DNA of 64,000 nucleotides from the NCBI RefSeq assembly GCF_017894365.1, contig NZ_CP059467.1:2356001-2420000 (forward strand), read 5' to 3'. Origin of the DNA: Aromatoleum bremense (GTDB taxonomy: Bacteria > Pseudomonadota > Gammaproteobacteria > Burkholderiales > Rhodocyclaceae). Each line of letters starts with the position of its first letter. The stretch's first letter is position 1. The notes beneath the pieces were generated by a model. It made no database searches, was not told the DNA's origin, and saw nothing but the letters and a program-made list of their open reading frames with translations. The position numbers and the translations under genes were made by a program. This document shows positions 27,006 through 37,576 of this stretch, piece after piece.

Positions 27006-29171
27006 ATGTCGAACGCCAAGATGCCGGCGTACCCCCAGCCGGATATGGACGCCTGGAAGAAGGCCGCGGCGAAGCACGCGCCCGAAGGCGATGTCGAGAA
27101 GCTGAACTGGATCACCCCCGAGGGGATCGCGGTGAAGCCGCTGTATACGAAGGCCGACGTCGCCGACCTGCAGCATGTCGACACGCTGCCGGGCTTCGAG
27201 CCGTTCCTGCGCGGGCCGCAGCCGACGATGTACGCGGTCAAGCCATGGACGATCCGGCAGTACGCGGGCTTCTCGACCGCCGAGGAGTCGAACGCGTTCT
27301 ATCGCAAGGCGCTCGCCGCCGGCGGCCAAGGCGTGTCGGTCGCGTTCGACCTCGCGACGCACCGCGGCTACGATTCCGACCATCCGCGCGTCACCGGCGA
27401 CGTCGGCAAGGCCGGGGTTGCGATCGACTCCGTCGAAGACATGAAGATCCTCTTCGACAGCATCCCGCTCGACAAGGTGTCGGTGTCGATGACGATGAAC
27501 GGCGCGGTGCTGCCGATCCTCGCCGGCTACATCGTCGCCGCCGAGGAACAGGGCGTGCCGCAGGACAAGCTCTCGGGGACCATCCAGAACGACATCCTCA
27601 AGGAGTTCATGGTTCGCAACACCTATATCTATCCGCCGACGCCGTCGATGAAGATCATCGCCGACATCTTCGGCTACACCGCGCAGCACATGCCGAAGTT
27701 CAACTCGATCTCGATTTCCGGCTATCACATCCAGGAAGCCGGTGCGAACCAGGCAATCGAGCTCGCGTTCACGCTCGCCGACGGGCTCGAATATGTCCGC
27801 ACCGGCATCAACAGCGGCATGGACGTCGACGCATTCGCCGGCCGGCTGTCATTCTTCTGGGCGGTCGGGATGAACTTCTATCTCGAAGTCGCGAAGATGC
27901 GCGCCGCGCGCCTCTTGTGGTGGCGGATCATGAAGGGCTTCAACCCGAAGAGCGCGAAGTCGATGATGCTGCGCACGCACAGCCAGACCTCGGGCTGGTC
28001 GCTGACCGAGCAGGACCCGTACAACAACGTCGTGCGCACGACGATCGAGGCGATGGCAGCCGTCTTCGGCGGCACGCAGTCGCTGCACACCAACGCGCTG
28101 GATGAAGCGATCGCGCTGCCGACCGAGTTCTCGGCGCGCATCGCGCGCAACACGCAGATCATCATCCAGGAAGAGACGCACATCTGTAACGTCGTCGATC
28201 CGTGGGCCGGCTCCTACATGATGGAGAAGCTCACGCAGGACATGGCCGACACCGCGTGGAACTTGATCGAGGAGATCGAGGCGATGGGCGGCATGACGAA
28301 GGCCGTCGAGTCCGGCTGGGCGAAGATGAAGGTCGAGGAATGCGCCGCCGAGAAGCAGGCGAAGATCGACTCGGGCCAGGACGTCATCGTCGGCGTGAAC
28401 AAGTACAAGCTCGCGAAGGAAGACCCGATCGAGATCCTCGACATCGACAACCACGCGGTGCGCGATTCGCAGATCACGCGGCTGAAGAAGATTCGCGCGA
28501 CGCGCGACGCGGCGGCGGTGCAGGCGGCGCTCGACGCGCTGACCGCGTGTGCCGAAGGCGCCGGCGGCAACCTGCTCGACCTCGCGGTGAAGGCGGTGCG
28601 ACTGCGGGCGACGGTCGGCGAAGTGTCGGACGCGCTCGAAAAAGTGTTTGGCCGCTACCGCGCGAACCCGCAGGCGGTGTCCGGCGTGTATGGCGCGGTC
28701 GTCGAGAACGATGCGGACTGGAAAGCGCTGAAAGCCGACATCGAAGCGTTCGTCGCCGAGGAAGGCCGGCGCCCGCGCATCATGATCGCGAAGCTCGGCC
28801 AGGACGGCCACGACCGCGGCGCGAAAGTCGTCGCCTCGGCATTCGCCGACCTCGGCTTCGACATCGACATCGGCCCGCTCTTCCAGACGCCGGAAGAAGC
28901 CGCGCGCCACGCGGTCGAGAACGATGTCCACGCGATCGGCTGCTCGAGCCTCGCCGCCGGCCACAAGACGCTCGTGCCGGAGATCATCGACGGCCTGAAG
29001 CAGCTCGGCGCCGGCGACATCGTCGTCTTCGTCGGCGGCGTGATCCCCGCGCAGGACTACGACGGGCTGTACGCGGCCGGCGCGAAAGGCATTTTCGGCC
29101 CGGGCACGCCGATCCAGACCGCGGCGCGCGAAGTGCTGAAGCAGATCCGCGCGGCGCGCGTCAAGGCGTGA
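27006..29171 (+). CDS. scpA: Methylmalonyl-CoA mutase (single-chain)
   Basis: 721 residues from ATG 27006; GAGAGGG lies six bases upstream. The catalytic TIM-barrel domain (about 20-560) shows [39 protein letters not shown] and [20 protein letters not shown]. The C-terminal cobalamin-binding domain (about 590-720) has [14 protein letters not shown], the His ligand being about residue 602, plus [12 protein letters not shown]. It converts (R)-methylmalonyl-CoA to succinyl-CoA with adenosylcobalamin. It is followed by its chaperone meaB and by propionyl-CoA carboxylase genes, together giving propionyl-CoA to succinyl-CoA. A GntR regulator is divergent upstream. Confidence 0.96.
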   Translation: MSNAKMPAYPQPDMDAWKKAAAKHAPEGDVEKLNWITPEGIAVKPLYTKADVADLQHVDTLPGFEPFLRGPQPTMYAVKPWTIRQYAGFSTAEESNAFYRKALAAGGQGVSVAFDLATHRGYDSDHPRVTGDVGKAGVAIDSVEDMKILFDSIPLDKVSVSMTMNGAVLPILAGYIVAAEEQGVPQDKLSGTIQNDILKEFMVRNTYIYPPTPSMKIIADIFGYTAQHMPKFNSISISGYHIQEAGANQAIELAFTLADGLEYVRTGINSGMDVDAFAGRLSFFWAVGMNFYLEVAKMRAARLLWWRIMKGFNPKSAKSMMLRTHSQTSGWSLTEQDPYNNVVRTTIEAMAAVFGGTQSLHTNALDEAIALPTEFSARIARNTQIIIQEETHICNVVDPWAGSYMMEKLTQDMADTAWNLIEEIEAMGGMTKAVESGWAKMKVEECAAEKQAKIDSGQDVIVGVNKYKLAKEDPIEILDIDNHAVRDSQITRLKKIRATRDAAAVQAALDALTACAEGAGGNLLDLAVKAVRLRATVGEVSDALEKVFGRYRANPQAVSGVYGAVVENDADWKALKADIEAFVAEEGRRPRIMIAKLGQDGHDRGAKVVASAFADLGFDIDIGPLFQTPEEAARHAVENDVHAIGCSSLAAGHKTLVPEIIDGLKQLGAGDIVVFVGGVIPAQDYDGLYAAGAKGIFGPGTPIQTAAREVLKQIRAARVKA

Positions 29172-29179
29172 TTACGGGC

Positions 29180-29256
29180 GTAGGGCGGAAAAGCGTAGCG
29201 CCTTCCGCCAGCGGTATGACATGCGGCGGAAGGCGCCTTCGGCTTTTCCGCCCTAC
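29180..29256. repeat. Long imperfect hairpin between mcm and meaB
   Basis: Outer arms GTAGGGCGGAAAAGC (29180-29194) and GCTTTTCCGCCCTAC (29242-29256) pair over 15 bp. Inner arms GCGCCTTCCGCC (29198-29209) and GGCGGAAGGCGC (29225-29236) pair over 12 bp. The loop is about 15 nt. It starts 8 bp after the mcm stop. This is a REP/palindromic-unit-like element that may stabilise the mcm mRNA or lower readthrough into meaB. Confidence 0.75.
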
Positions 29257-29280
29257 GAGAGTTACGAGAGCTACGAGAGC
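29254..29280 (+). repeat. 9-bp tandem repeat, three units
   Basis: Three consecutive copies of TACGAGAGT/C directly abut the right arm of the preceding hairpin. Too short for a CRISPR or regulatory array. It probably arose by slippage next to the palindromic element. Confidence 0.6.
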
Positions 29281-29328
29281 TGTTGCCCCGGCGGAACCGT
29301 CCCGCGAAGTGATGCACCCGACGTATCG

Positions 29329-30369
29329 ATGCCGATGAACAAATCCGAACGCCTGCCGGAATCCAGGGCCGATTTCGTGCCCGAGCTCGACGCCGCCGAC
29401 CGCGCCTTGGTCGACGGCGTGCTAGCCGGACAACTACGCCCACTGGCGAAGACGATCACGCTGATCGAGTCGTCGCGCGAGGACCATCAGGCGCGCGCGC
29501 ACAAAGTAATGGAGGCGCTGTTGCCGGCGAGCGGCAATGCGCTGCGCATCGGCATATCCGGCGTGCCCGGCGTCGGCAAGTCGACGTTCATCGAGGCGCT
29601 GGGCCTGTACCTGATCGAACAGGGGCATCGCGTCGCGGTGCTCGCGGTCGATCCGTCGTCTTCGGTGACCGGGGGCTCGATCCTCGGCGACAAGACGCGC
29701 ATGGAGATGCTGTCGCAGCGCACCGAAGCGTATATCCGCCCCAGTCCGTCGGCCGGTTCGCTCGGCGGCGTCGCAGCGAAGACGCGCGAGACGATGCTCG
29801 TGTGCGAGGCGGCGGGCTTCGACGTGATCATTGTCGAGACGGTCGGCGTCGGCCAGTCGGAGACCGCCGTCGCCGGCATGACCGACATCTTCTGCCTGCT
29901 GCAGCTGCCGAATGCCGGCGACGACCTGCAGGCGATCAAGAAGGGGATCATGGAGATCGCCGACCTGATCGTCATCAACAAGGCCGACATCGATGCGCGC
30001 GCGGCGCAGCTCGCGAAATCCCAGATGAAGAGTGCGCTGATGATGTTCCGCCACGCGTCGCCGAACTGGACGCCGCCGGTGCTGACGCTGTCGGCGCTGC
30101 AGAAGGACAGTGTCGCCGGGTTCTGGGACGAAGTGAAGCGCTACCGGGACACGCTGAGGCCGACCGGAGAGTTCGACGCGAAGCGCCGCCATCAGGCGCT
30201 CGCGTGGATGTGGGAAATGATCGACGGCGGCCTGCGCAGCCGCTTTCGCAGCCACCCGCAGGTGAAGCACGAGTTGCCCGGGCTTGCCCGCGCGGTCGAA
30301 GAGGGCGCGACCACGCCGTCGGCCGCCGCGATGCGCCTGCTCGGCTATATGGAAAAACCGTCACAGTAG
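29329..30369 (+). CDS. meaB: Methylmalonyl-CoA mutase-associated GTPase MeaB
   Basis: About 346 residues from ATG 29329; a second ATG follows two codons later. G-protein motifs: P-loop [17 protein letters not shown], base-II-type [20 protein letters not shown], Walker [20 protein letters not shown], and NKAD ([13 protein letters not shown]). The C-terminal helices resemble the dimerisation arm of MeaB. It protects the mutase, gating cofactor loading and release. It follows mcm after a 157-bp spacer containing a large hairpin, and precedes pccB by 53 bp. Also known as ArgK; the mutase context makes MeaB the better name. Confidence 0.95.
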   Translation: MPMNKSERLPESRADFVPELDAADRALVDGVLAGQLRPLAKTITLIESSREDHQARAHKVMEALLPASGNALRIGISGVPGVGKSTFIEALGLYLIEQGHRVAVLAVDPSSSVTGGSILGDKTRMEMLSQRTEAYIRPSPSAGSLGGVAAKTRETMLVCEAAGFDVIIVETVGVGQSETAVAGMTDIFCLLQLPNAGDDLQAIKKGIMEIADLIVINKADIDARAAQLAKSQMKSALMMFRHASPNWTPPVLTLSALQKDSVAGFWDEVKRYRDTLRPTGEFDAKRRHQALAWMWEMIDGGLRSRFRSHPQVKHELPGLARAVEEGATTPSAAAMRLLGYMEKPSQ

Positions 30370-30422
30370 CGCGGAAAACGAAATTTCGGCGCCGCCAAAA
30401 GCGAAGCACAAGGAGGTTTTCA

Positions 30423-31955
<1,533 letters not shown>

Positions 31956-31984
31956 CCGTTCATCGCTCTGAATTGAGGTAAGAA

Positions 31985-32110
31985 ATGTTCAAGAAGATTC
32001 TGATCGCGAACCGGGGTGACCAGCCGCGCAGCGGCGCAGCGACGAAGTCACATTGCCTTGCACGCGCAGCGTGCCGAGGCGATTTCACCGCGGAGACCGC
32101 CAATGTTTAA
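31985..32110 (+). pseudogene. Diverged duplicate of the pccA 5' end, readable as a 41-codon ORF
   Basis: ATG 31985, with GAGG seven bases before it, opens with MFKKILIANRG, the same first eleven residues as PccA. The DNA differs from the pccA start at four third-codon positions in about 35 bases. The reading then diverges (DQPRSGAATKSHC) and stops at TAA 32108-32110, which overlaps the real pccA start region (ATG 32103). It may be a relic of a second biotin-carboxylase gene, or a leader peptide coupling translation to pccA. Whether it is translated is unknown. Confidence 0.6.
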
Positions 32111-32145
32111 GAAGATCCTGATCGCAAACCGCGGTGAAATCGCCT
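32077..32145 (+). promoter_or_regulatory. 17-bp inverted repeat enclosing the pccA start
   Basis: AGGCGATTTCACCGCGG (32077-32093) is the exact reverse complement of CCGCGGTGAAATCGCCT (32129-32145) inside pccA codons 9-15. The 35-nt loop holds the start codon (32103), and the ribosome-binding GGAGA (32092-32096) straddles the stem edge. In mRNA this would be a strong hairpin able to modulate initiation. The upstream arm looks like an inverted copy of the pccA 5' coding sequence. Confidence 0.65.
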
Positions 32146-34091
32146 GCCGCGTCATCAAGACCGCCCGCAAAATGGGCATCAAGACCGTTGCCGTGTATTC
32201 CGAGGCCGACCGCGACGCGCTGTTCGTCGACCTGGCCGACGAAGGCGTGTGCATCGGACCGGCGGCGTCCAAAGAGTCGTATCTGGTCATCGACAAGATC
32301 ATCGCCGCGTGCAAGCAGACCGGCGCGGAAGCGGTACACCCGGGTTACGGCTTCCTGTCCGAGAACGCCGAGTTCTCGCGCCGGCTCGAGGAAGAAGGTA
32401 TCGTTTTCATCGGGCCGAAGCACTACTCGGTCGGCCAGATGGGCGACAAGATCGCGTCGAAGAAGCTCGCCAAGGAAGCCAAGGTCAACACGATTCCGGG
32501 CTACGCCGACGCGATCGACACCGCCGAGCAGGCGGTCGAGATCGCCAAGGGCATCGGCTACCCGGTGATGATCAAGGCTTCGGCAGGCGGCGGTGGCAAA
32601 GGTCTGCGCGTCGCATTCAACGACCAGGAGTGCTTCGAAGGCTTCACGTCGTGCCGCAACGAAGCGAAGACCGCGTTCGGCGACGACCGCATCCTGATCG
32701 AGAAATACGTGCTCGAGCCGCGCCACATCGAGATCCAGGTGCTGGGCGACGCGCACGGCAACGTCGTGTACCTGCACGAGCGCGAGTGCTCGATCCAGCG
32801 CCGCCACCAGAAAGTCATCGAAGAGGCGCCGAGTCCGTTCCTCGACGCGGCGACCCGGCGCGCGATGGGCGAGCAGGCGGTCGCGCTCGCGAAGGCGGTG
32901 CAATACCAGTCGGCCGGCACGGTGGAATTCGTCGTCGGCGCCGACAAGTCGTTCTACTTCCTCGAGATGAACACCCGGCTGCAGGTCGAGCACCCGGTCA
33001 CCGAGATGATCACGGGGCTCGATCTCGTCGAGCAGATGATTCGCGTCGCCGCCGGCGAGAAGCTCGCGTTCTGCCAGGAAGACATCCCGCTCAACGGCTG
33101 GGCGATGGAGTGCCGCATCAACGCCGAAGACCCGTTCCGCGGCTTCCTGCCGTCGACCGGGCGGCTCGTGAAATTCCAGCCGCCTGTTTCGGTCGAGGGC
33201 CAGGTGCGCGTCGATACCGGCGTGTATGAAGGCGGCGAGATCTCGATGTTCTACGATTCGATGATCGCGAAGCTGATCACGCACGGCGCGAACCGCGACC
33301 AGGCGATCGAGCGGATGCGCGACGCGCTCAACGCGTTCGTGATCCGCGGCATCAGTTCGAACATCCCGTTCCAGGCCGCGCTGATGCAGCATCCGCGCTT
33401 CGTCTCGGGGCACTTCAACACGGGGTTCATCGCCGAGGAGTACCCGAAGGGCTTCGACGCTTCGATGGTGCCGCACGACGACCCGACGCTGTTCATCGCG
33501 GCCGCCGCCGCGCTGCACCGCCATTTCGAGGACCGCGACGCGCAGATCTCCGGGCAGATGCCGGGCCACGAGCGGATCGTCAGCGACAAATACACGGTGA
33601 TGCGCGGTGATGAACGCAGCCTTGTGACGGTCGTGCCGGCTGTGGGTGGCTACGACGTGAAGCTCGCCGGCGAGACGTTCGCGGTGCGCACCGACTGGAA
33701 GTTCGGCGACGCGCTGATGAACGGTACGCTCAACGGCAAGCCGTTCACGATCCAGGTCGCCCGCACCGGCCTGCGCTATCGCCTGTCGCACAACGGTACG
33801 CACGCGGTGCTGCTGGTGATGAGCGCCCGGTGGGCGGAATTGCAGGCGCTGATGCCGACCAAAGTGCCGCCGGACCTGTCGCGTTTCCTGCTGTCGCCGA
33901 TGCCGGGGCTGCTGCGCGAGATCGCGGTGCGCGAAGGTCAGGAGGTCAAGGCGGGCGAGAAGCTTGCGGTCATCGAGGCAATGAAGATGGAGAACGTCCT
34001 CAAGGCCGAGCAGGACGGCAAGGTGAAGAAGATCGTCGCCACGGCTGGCGCCAGCCTCGCGGTGGACGAGGTGATCGTCGAGTTCGAGTAA
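32103..34091 (+). CDS. pccA: Propionyl-CoA carboxylase alpha subunit (biotin carboxylase/BCCP)
   Basis: About 662 residues from ATG 32103 (GGAGA seven bases upstream). The biotin carboxylase N-domain (MFKKILIANRGEIACRVIKT) is followed by ATP-grasp with KASAGGGGKGLRVAFNDQE and HERECSIQRRHQKVIEEAPS, then FLEMNTRLQVEHPVTEMITG. The BT linker spans about 460-580, and the C-terminal biotinyl domain has EAMKMENVLKAEQDGKV, with biotin-Lys at about residue 628. It carboxylates its own biotin for PccB. The open frame upstream of 32103 is not family-like. The operon terminates 54 bp later. Confidence 0.95.
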   Translation: MFKKILIANRGEIACRVIKTARKMGIKTVAVYSEADRDALFVDLADEGVCIGPAASKESYLVIDKIIAACKQTGAEAVHPGYGFLSENAEFSRRLEEEGIVFIGPKHYSVGQMGDKIASKKLAKEAKVNTIPGYADAIDTAEQAVEIAKGIGYPVMIKASAGGGGKGLRVAFNDQECFEGFTSCRNEAKTAFGDDRILIEKYVLEPRHIEIQVLGDAHGNVVYLHERECSIQRRHQKVIEEAPSPFLDAATRRAMGEQAVALAKAVQYQSAGTVEFVVGADKSFYFLEMNTRLQVEHPVTEMITGLDLVEQMIRVAAGEKLAFCQEDIPLNGWAMECRINAEDPFRGFLPSTGRLVKFQPPVSVEGQVRVDTGVYEGGEISMFYDSMIAKLITHGANRDQAIERMRDALNAFVIRGISSNIPFQAALMQHPRFVSGHFNTGFIAEEYPKGFDASMVPHDDPTLFIAAAAALHRHFEDRDAQISGQMPGHERIVSDKYTVMRGDERSLVTVVPAVGGYDVKLAGETFAVRTDWKFGDALMNGTLNGKPFTIQVARTGLRYRLSHNGTHAVLLVMSARWAELQALMPTKVPPDLSRFLLSPMPGLLREIAVREGQEVKAGEKLAVIEAMKMENVLKAEQDGKVKKIVATAGASLAVDEVIVEFE

Positions 34092-34144
34092 CGGCGGTTC
34101 CGCTGCGATAACCCGGCCGCGCGATCCTGGTGGGGGCGGTCTGG

Positions 34145-34181
34145 GAAAAGGGCTCCTCGAGGTGAGCCCTTTTCTTTTTCC
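34145..34181 (+). terminator. Rho-independent terminator after pccA
   Basis: GAAAAGGGCTC (34145-34155) and GAGCCCTTTTC (34164-34174) form an 11-bp stem with an 8-nt loop, followed by a T-rich tract (TTTTTC, then more T runs). It ends the mcm-meaB-pccB-pccA unit. The rest of the 458-bp gap to 34549 holds only the promoter described next and no convincing gene. Confidence 0.85.
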
Positions 34182-34332
34182 TTTTTTCTTTTCCCTTTCC
34201 GCCTTTCTCTCTTTCCGCATCCGCGCCACACTCTTCTCGTTGACGTGATCATGATCGATGTGGCCGGAGAGTGATCCCGGGCAATCTCTTGGCAGCGCGG
34301 CGCCTGGTCGTGGCGTCGATGCTCGCATTTCA

Positions 34333-34365
34333 ATATTTGCCCAAATATAAATTGTGAGATATTAT
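34333..34365 (+). promoter_or_regulatory. Predicted promoter and operator of the KamA-like gene
   Basis: TTGCCC (34337-34342) and TATTAT (34360-34365) are spaced by exactly 17 bp in an AT-rich patch. A perfect 16-bp palindrome ATATTTG-CC-CAAATAT (34333-34348) covers the -35 box, suggesting repression by a dimeric regulator. The start codon is about 185 bp downstream. Confidence 0.5.
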
Positions 34366-34549
34366 GGCTGCGCTTCACGAACGCCTGCTGCGTGCCGGCG
34401 TTCGTTCCTGAACGGCAGCGGGTCGCTCACTTCTTCGCGACGTCCTGTACCGCCGCCACAAGACCAACGTTCGACGGACCGCGCATTACCCCTTGATCGC
34501 CTTCGCGGGGACTTCGCGTGCCGGTCCGGAACGAGATCAGGAGACATCC

Positions 34550-35938
34550 ATGACGGCCCAAGCCCAGTCCCTTACCCGCCCGATCACTTTCAACGCCGCG
34601 CGCTTCGAGCCGGTGCCGTTCAAAGTCTACACGCAGCGCGACTTCGACCAGATCGTGCCGCTCGCGAAGCTCTCGGAGGCGCAGCGCTTCGAGATGAAAG
34701 TCGTGTCGTCGGTGCTGCCGTTTCGCGTCAACCAGTACGTCATCGACGAACTGATCGACTGGGACAACATCCCTGCCGATCCGATGTTCCAGCTGACGTT
34801 CCCGCAGCGCGGCATGCTCGCGCCGGAACATTTCGACCGCATCGCCACTTTGCTCGAGCGCGGCGCGGACAAGAAGGATGTCGACGCGGCGGTCGACGCA
34901 GTGCGCCACGAGCTGAACCCGCACCCCGCCGACCAGATGGAAATGAACATGCCGCGCGACGAGCACGGCAACCGCCTCGAGGGCATTCAGCACAAGTACC
35001 GCGAGACCGTGCTGTTCTTCCCGAGCCAGGGCCAGACCTGCCACAGCTATTGCACGTTCTGCTTCCGCTGGGCGCAGTTCGTCGGCGACAAGGAGCTGCG
35101 CATCGCGTCGTCCGAAGCCGAGACGCTGCACGCCTATCTGCGCCATCATCGCGAAGTCACCGACCTCTTGTTCACCGGCGGCGACCCGATGGTGATGAAA
35201 ACGCGCCACCTGCGGGATTACCTCGAGCCGCTGCTCAAGCCGGAATTCGACCACATCCAGACGATCCGCATCGGCACCAAGGCGCTGACGTTCTGGCCGC
35301 ACCGCTTCCTCGGCGCCGATGATGCCGACGAGCTGATCGCGCTGCTCGAACGCCTCACGGAGGCGGGCAAGCACGTCGCGCTGATGACGCATTTCAACCA
35401 TTGGAAGGAACTCGACACCGAGGCGACGCAGGCCGCGGTGCGGCGGCTGCGCAAGGCCGGCGTCGTGATCCGTGGGCAGGGGCCGCTGATCGCCCACCTC
35501 AACGACGATCCCGACGTGTGGGCGCGGATGTGGAAGACGCAGGTGCGGCTCGGCATCGTGCCCTACTACATGTTCGTCGAGCGCGACACCGGCGCGCGCA
35601 ACTACTTCGAAGTGCCGCTCGTGCGTGCGTGGGAGATTTACCGCGATGCGATGCAGCAGGTATCGGGCTTGGGGCGTACGGCCCGTGGCCCGAGCATGAG
35701 CGCGAGCCCCGGCAAGGTCGAGATCCAGGGCGTGACGGAAGTCGCCGGCGAGAAAGTCTTCGTGCTGCGCTTCATCCAGGGACGAAACCCGGACTGGGTG
35801 CAGCGGCCGTTCTTCGCGAAGTTCGACGCGCAGGCGACGTGGTTCGACCACCTGAAGCCGGCGTTCGGCGACGAAAAATGGTTCTGGGAGGACGAGTACG
35901 AGGCGATCCGCGACGACAAGCTGTCGGCCGCCTGCTGA
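34550..35938 (+). CDS. KamA-family radical SAM protein (lysine 2,3-aminomutase-like)
   Basis: 462 residues from ATG 34550, with AGGAGA six bases upstream. Radical SAM cluster motif Cys164-x3-Cys168-x2-Cys171 in QTCHSYCTFCFRWAQF, followed by a GGDPMVM segment that binds the SAM amino group. A later SMSASPGKVEIQGV resembles the PLP-lysine region of lysine 2,3-aminomutase (PGGGGK), so PLP may be used. It is longer than EpmB (about 340) and has its own C-terminal extension (RPFFAKFDAQATWFDHLKP). An aminomutase on lysine or another amino acid is plausible. It has its own promoter between the pcc operon and a convergent VOC gene; substrate unproven. Confidence 0.78.
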   Translation: MTAQAQSLTRPITFNAARFEPVPFKVYTQRDFDQIVPLAKLSEAQRFEMKVVSSVLPFRVNQYVIDELIDWDNIPADPMFQLTFPQRGMLAPEHFDRIATLLERGADKKDVDAAVDAVRHELNPHPADQMEMNMPRDEHGNRLEGIQHKYRETVLFFPSQGQTCHSYCTFCFRWAQFVGDKELRIASSEAETLHAYLRHHREVTDLLFTGGDPMVMKTRHLRDYLEPLLKPEFDHIQTIRIGTKALTFWPHRFLGADDADELIALLERLTEAGKHVALMTHFNHWKELDTEATQAAVRRLRKAGVVIRGQGPLIAHLNDDPDVWARMWKTQVRLGIVPYYMFVERDTGARNYFEVPLVRAWEIYRDAMQQVSGLGRTARGPSMSASPGKVEIQGVTEVAGEKVFVLRFIQGRNPDWVQRPFFAKFDAQATWFDHLKPAFGDEKWFWEDEYEAIRDDKLSAAC

Positions 35939-35966
35939 AGTCTGCCTGCGTCGCGGGTCGTACATT

Positions 35967-35998
35967 CGCCGGCGTTCGGGTCAAACCGAAGGCCGGCG
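35967..35998. terminator. Bidirectional hairpin between convergent genes
   Basis: CGCCGGCGTTCGG (35967-35979) and CCGAAGGCCGGCG (35986-35998) pair at 12 of 13 positions around a 6-nt loop. The hairpin lies between the stops of the KamA-like and VOC genes. There is no T-tract, so termination would need Rho or rely on stem stability. Confidence 0.55.
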
Positions 35999-36027
35999 CC
36001 GTCTCGTCAAAGCGACGATCCTGCCGG

Positions 36028-36504
36028 TCAGCCCGCAAGGCGCGCGAATGCGTCGACGACTTCCGGCGGCGCCTGCACCAGTTCGACGAGCACGCCTTCG
36101 CCGCCGATCGGGAATTCGTCATTGCCTTTCGGATGCAGGAAAGTGATGTCGAAGCCCGCCGCGCCGCGGCGGATGCCGCCGGGCGCGAACCGCACGCCCT
36201 GCGCCGTGAGCCACTCGACCGCGACCGGCAGATCATCGACCCACAGGCCGACGTGGTTGAGCGGCGTCGCGTGCACCGCGGGCTTCTTTTCGGCATCGAG
36301 CGGCTGCATCAGGTCGACTTCGACCTTGAACGGCCCCTTGCCCATTGCGCAGATGTCCTCGTCGACGTTCTCGCGCTCGCTGACGAAGTTGCCGGTGACT
36401 TCCAGCCCGAGCATGTCCACCCACAGGGTCTTGAGCCGCTCCTTGCTCGGGCCGCCGATGGCGATCTGCTGGATGCCGAGGATCTTGAACGGGCGGTGGG
36501 TCAT
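36028..36504 (-). CDS. VOC-family protein, methylmalonyl-CoA epimerase/glyoxalase-like
   Basis: 158 residues from ATG 36504, with AGGAGA eight bases upstream. Two beta-alpha-beta-beta-beta vicinal oxygen chelate units are visible: [20 protein letters not shown] at the N-terminus and [20 protein letters not shown] in the second half, ending [16 protein letters not shown]. Second-half His and the terminal Glu fit metal ligands. The first-half ligand position, usually His in methylmalonyl-CoA epimerase, reads Gln. Its place near mcm and pcc suggests epimerisation of methylmalonyl-CoA. Another lyase or isomerase role is possible. Confidence 0.7.
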   Translation of the reverse strand: MTHRPFKILGIQQIAIGGPSKERLKTLWVDMLGLEVTGNFVSERENVDEDICAMGKGPFKVEVDLMQPLDAEKKPAVHATPLNHVGLWVDDLPVAVEWLTAQGVRFAPGGIRRGAAGFDITFLHPKGNDEFPIGGEGVLVELVQAPPEVVDAFARLAG

Positions 36505-36631
36505 TTGGGGAATCTCCTGAATTCGGGCGAGGGAAGGAAACCAAAGCCGGAATTGTAGCGAACGGACGAGGGCGGTGCATGAGCCCCGTACCGGGCCGTC
36601 CGGTCCCGCACCGCCGTCCTGCTCCCCCATG

Positions 36632-37459
36632 TCACGGCCGGGACTCGCTCGTTGCGCGCCGCAGCCGCAGCGATTCCCCGCGTTCGACGAGATAGCGCGC
36701 CGGCGGCTTGCCGAGCACTTTCTTGAACATCGTGATGAAGGCGCTAACGGATTCGTAGCCGAGATCCTGCGCGACCACCTGCACCGTCATCCCCGCCGAC
36801 AGGCGCTGCAGCGCGATGACGATGTGGAGCTGCTGGCGCCAGCGGCCGAAGGTCATGCCGGTCTCACCGACGATCAGGCGCGCCAGCGTGCGCTCGCCGA
36901 TCGACACGCGCCGTGCCCATTCGGCCATCGTGCTGCGGTCGGACGGATCGTCCATCAGCGCGTCGGCGATGCGGCGCAGGCGCGGGTCGGCCATGATCGG
37001 CAGATGAAGCTGTTCGGCCGGCATCTGCACGAGCTCGTCGAGCAGCACCGCGACGAGGCGACCGGTCGGGCTGTCGGCCGAATAGCTGCGAGGCAGTTCG
37101 ACGAGGCGCTGGATCAGCTCCCGCAGCAGGGGGCTCACCGACAGCGTGCAGCAACCTGCCGGCAACGCCGCCGCGTCGGGCTCGACGAACAGCAGGCAGA
37201 TGCGGCCATTCAGCGACACCCGGTTGGTGTGCGGCATGCCGCCCGGGATCCACACCGCGCCGTGCGGTGGCACGATCCACAGGCCGGAGGGTACTTCGCA
37301 CGTCACCGAACCGCGCGCCGCCAGGACGAGCTGCCCCTTGCGGTGCCGGTGCACCGGCAGCTCGCGGCTGTTGTCGCGGATGTCGACGGTCAGCGCCACG
37401 GCCGGGCTGTACAGCTCGTCCGGGTCGAAGCGCGCCAGGCTGTCAAGAAGGTCGGACAT
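36632..37459 (-). CDS. nimR: AraC-family regulator, NimR-like
   Basis: 275 residues. N-terminal cupin (about 15-110: [32 protein letters not shown]) and a C-terminal double helix-turn-helix (about 160-260: [40 protein letters not shown]). It is divergent from an MFS exporter, the arrangement of E. coli nimR-nimT (yeaM-yeaN), and both proteins fit those families. The regulator probably activates or represses the exporter gene. The gene name is by architecture and context only. Confidence 0.75.
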   Translation of the reverse strand: MSDLLDSLARFDPDELYSPAVALTVDIRDNSRELPVHRHRKGQLVLAARGSVTCEVPSGLWIVPPHGAVWIPGGMPHTNRVSLNGRICLLFVEPDAAALPAGCCTLSVSPLLRELIQRLVELPRSYSADSPTGRLVAVLLDELVQMPAEQLHLPIMADPRLRRIADALMDDPSDRSTMAEWARRVSIGERTLARLIVGETGMTFGRWRQQLHIVIALQRLSAGMTVQVVAQDLGYESVSAFITMFKKVLGKPPARYLVERGESLRLRRATSESRP

Positions 37460-37486
37460 GAAGGGAAGGCTCGTGTGGAGGCAGGA

Positions 37487-37510
37487 TCAAGATATTAACC
37501 GTCAAGATAT
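37487..37510. promoter_or_regulatory. Direct-repeat operator candidate between nimR and nimT
   Basis: TCAAGATAT occurs twice (37487-37495 and 37502-37510), 15 bp apart start to start, in the 117-bp divergent spacer; a weaker version (TTCAGATAA) follows. Direct repeats on one face of the helix are typical of AraC-family sites. Confidence 0.5.
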
Positions 37511-37576
37511 CGAGATTCAGATAACCGGCCACCCTCTAGAATCGAATCCATCTCCCATTCTTCCACGTGGATTCGC

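Noticed and set aside
29254..29280. Tandem 9-bp units considered as a CRISPR-like array
   Set aside because: Units are contiguous, very short and without spacers.
32085..34328. Minus-strand open frame of 747 codons over pccA
   Set aside because: Same antisense artefact; PccA motifs are unambiguous on the plus strand and the antisense product is low-complexity.
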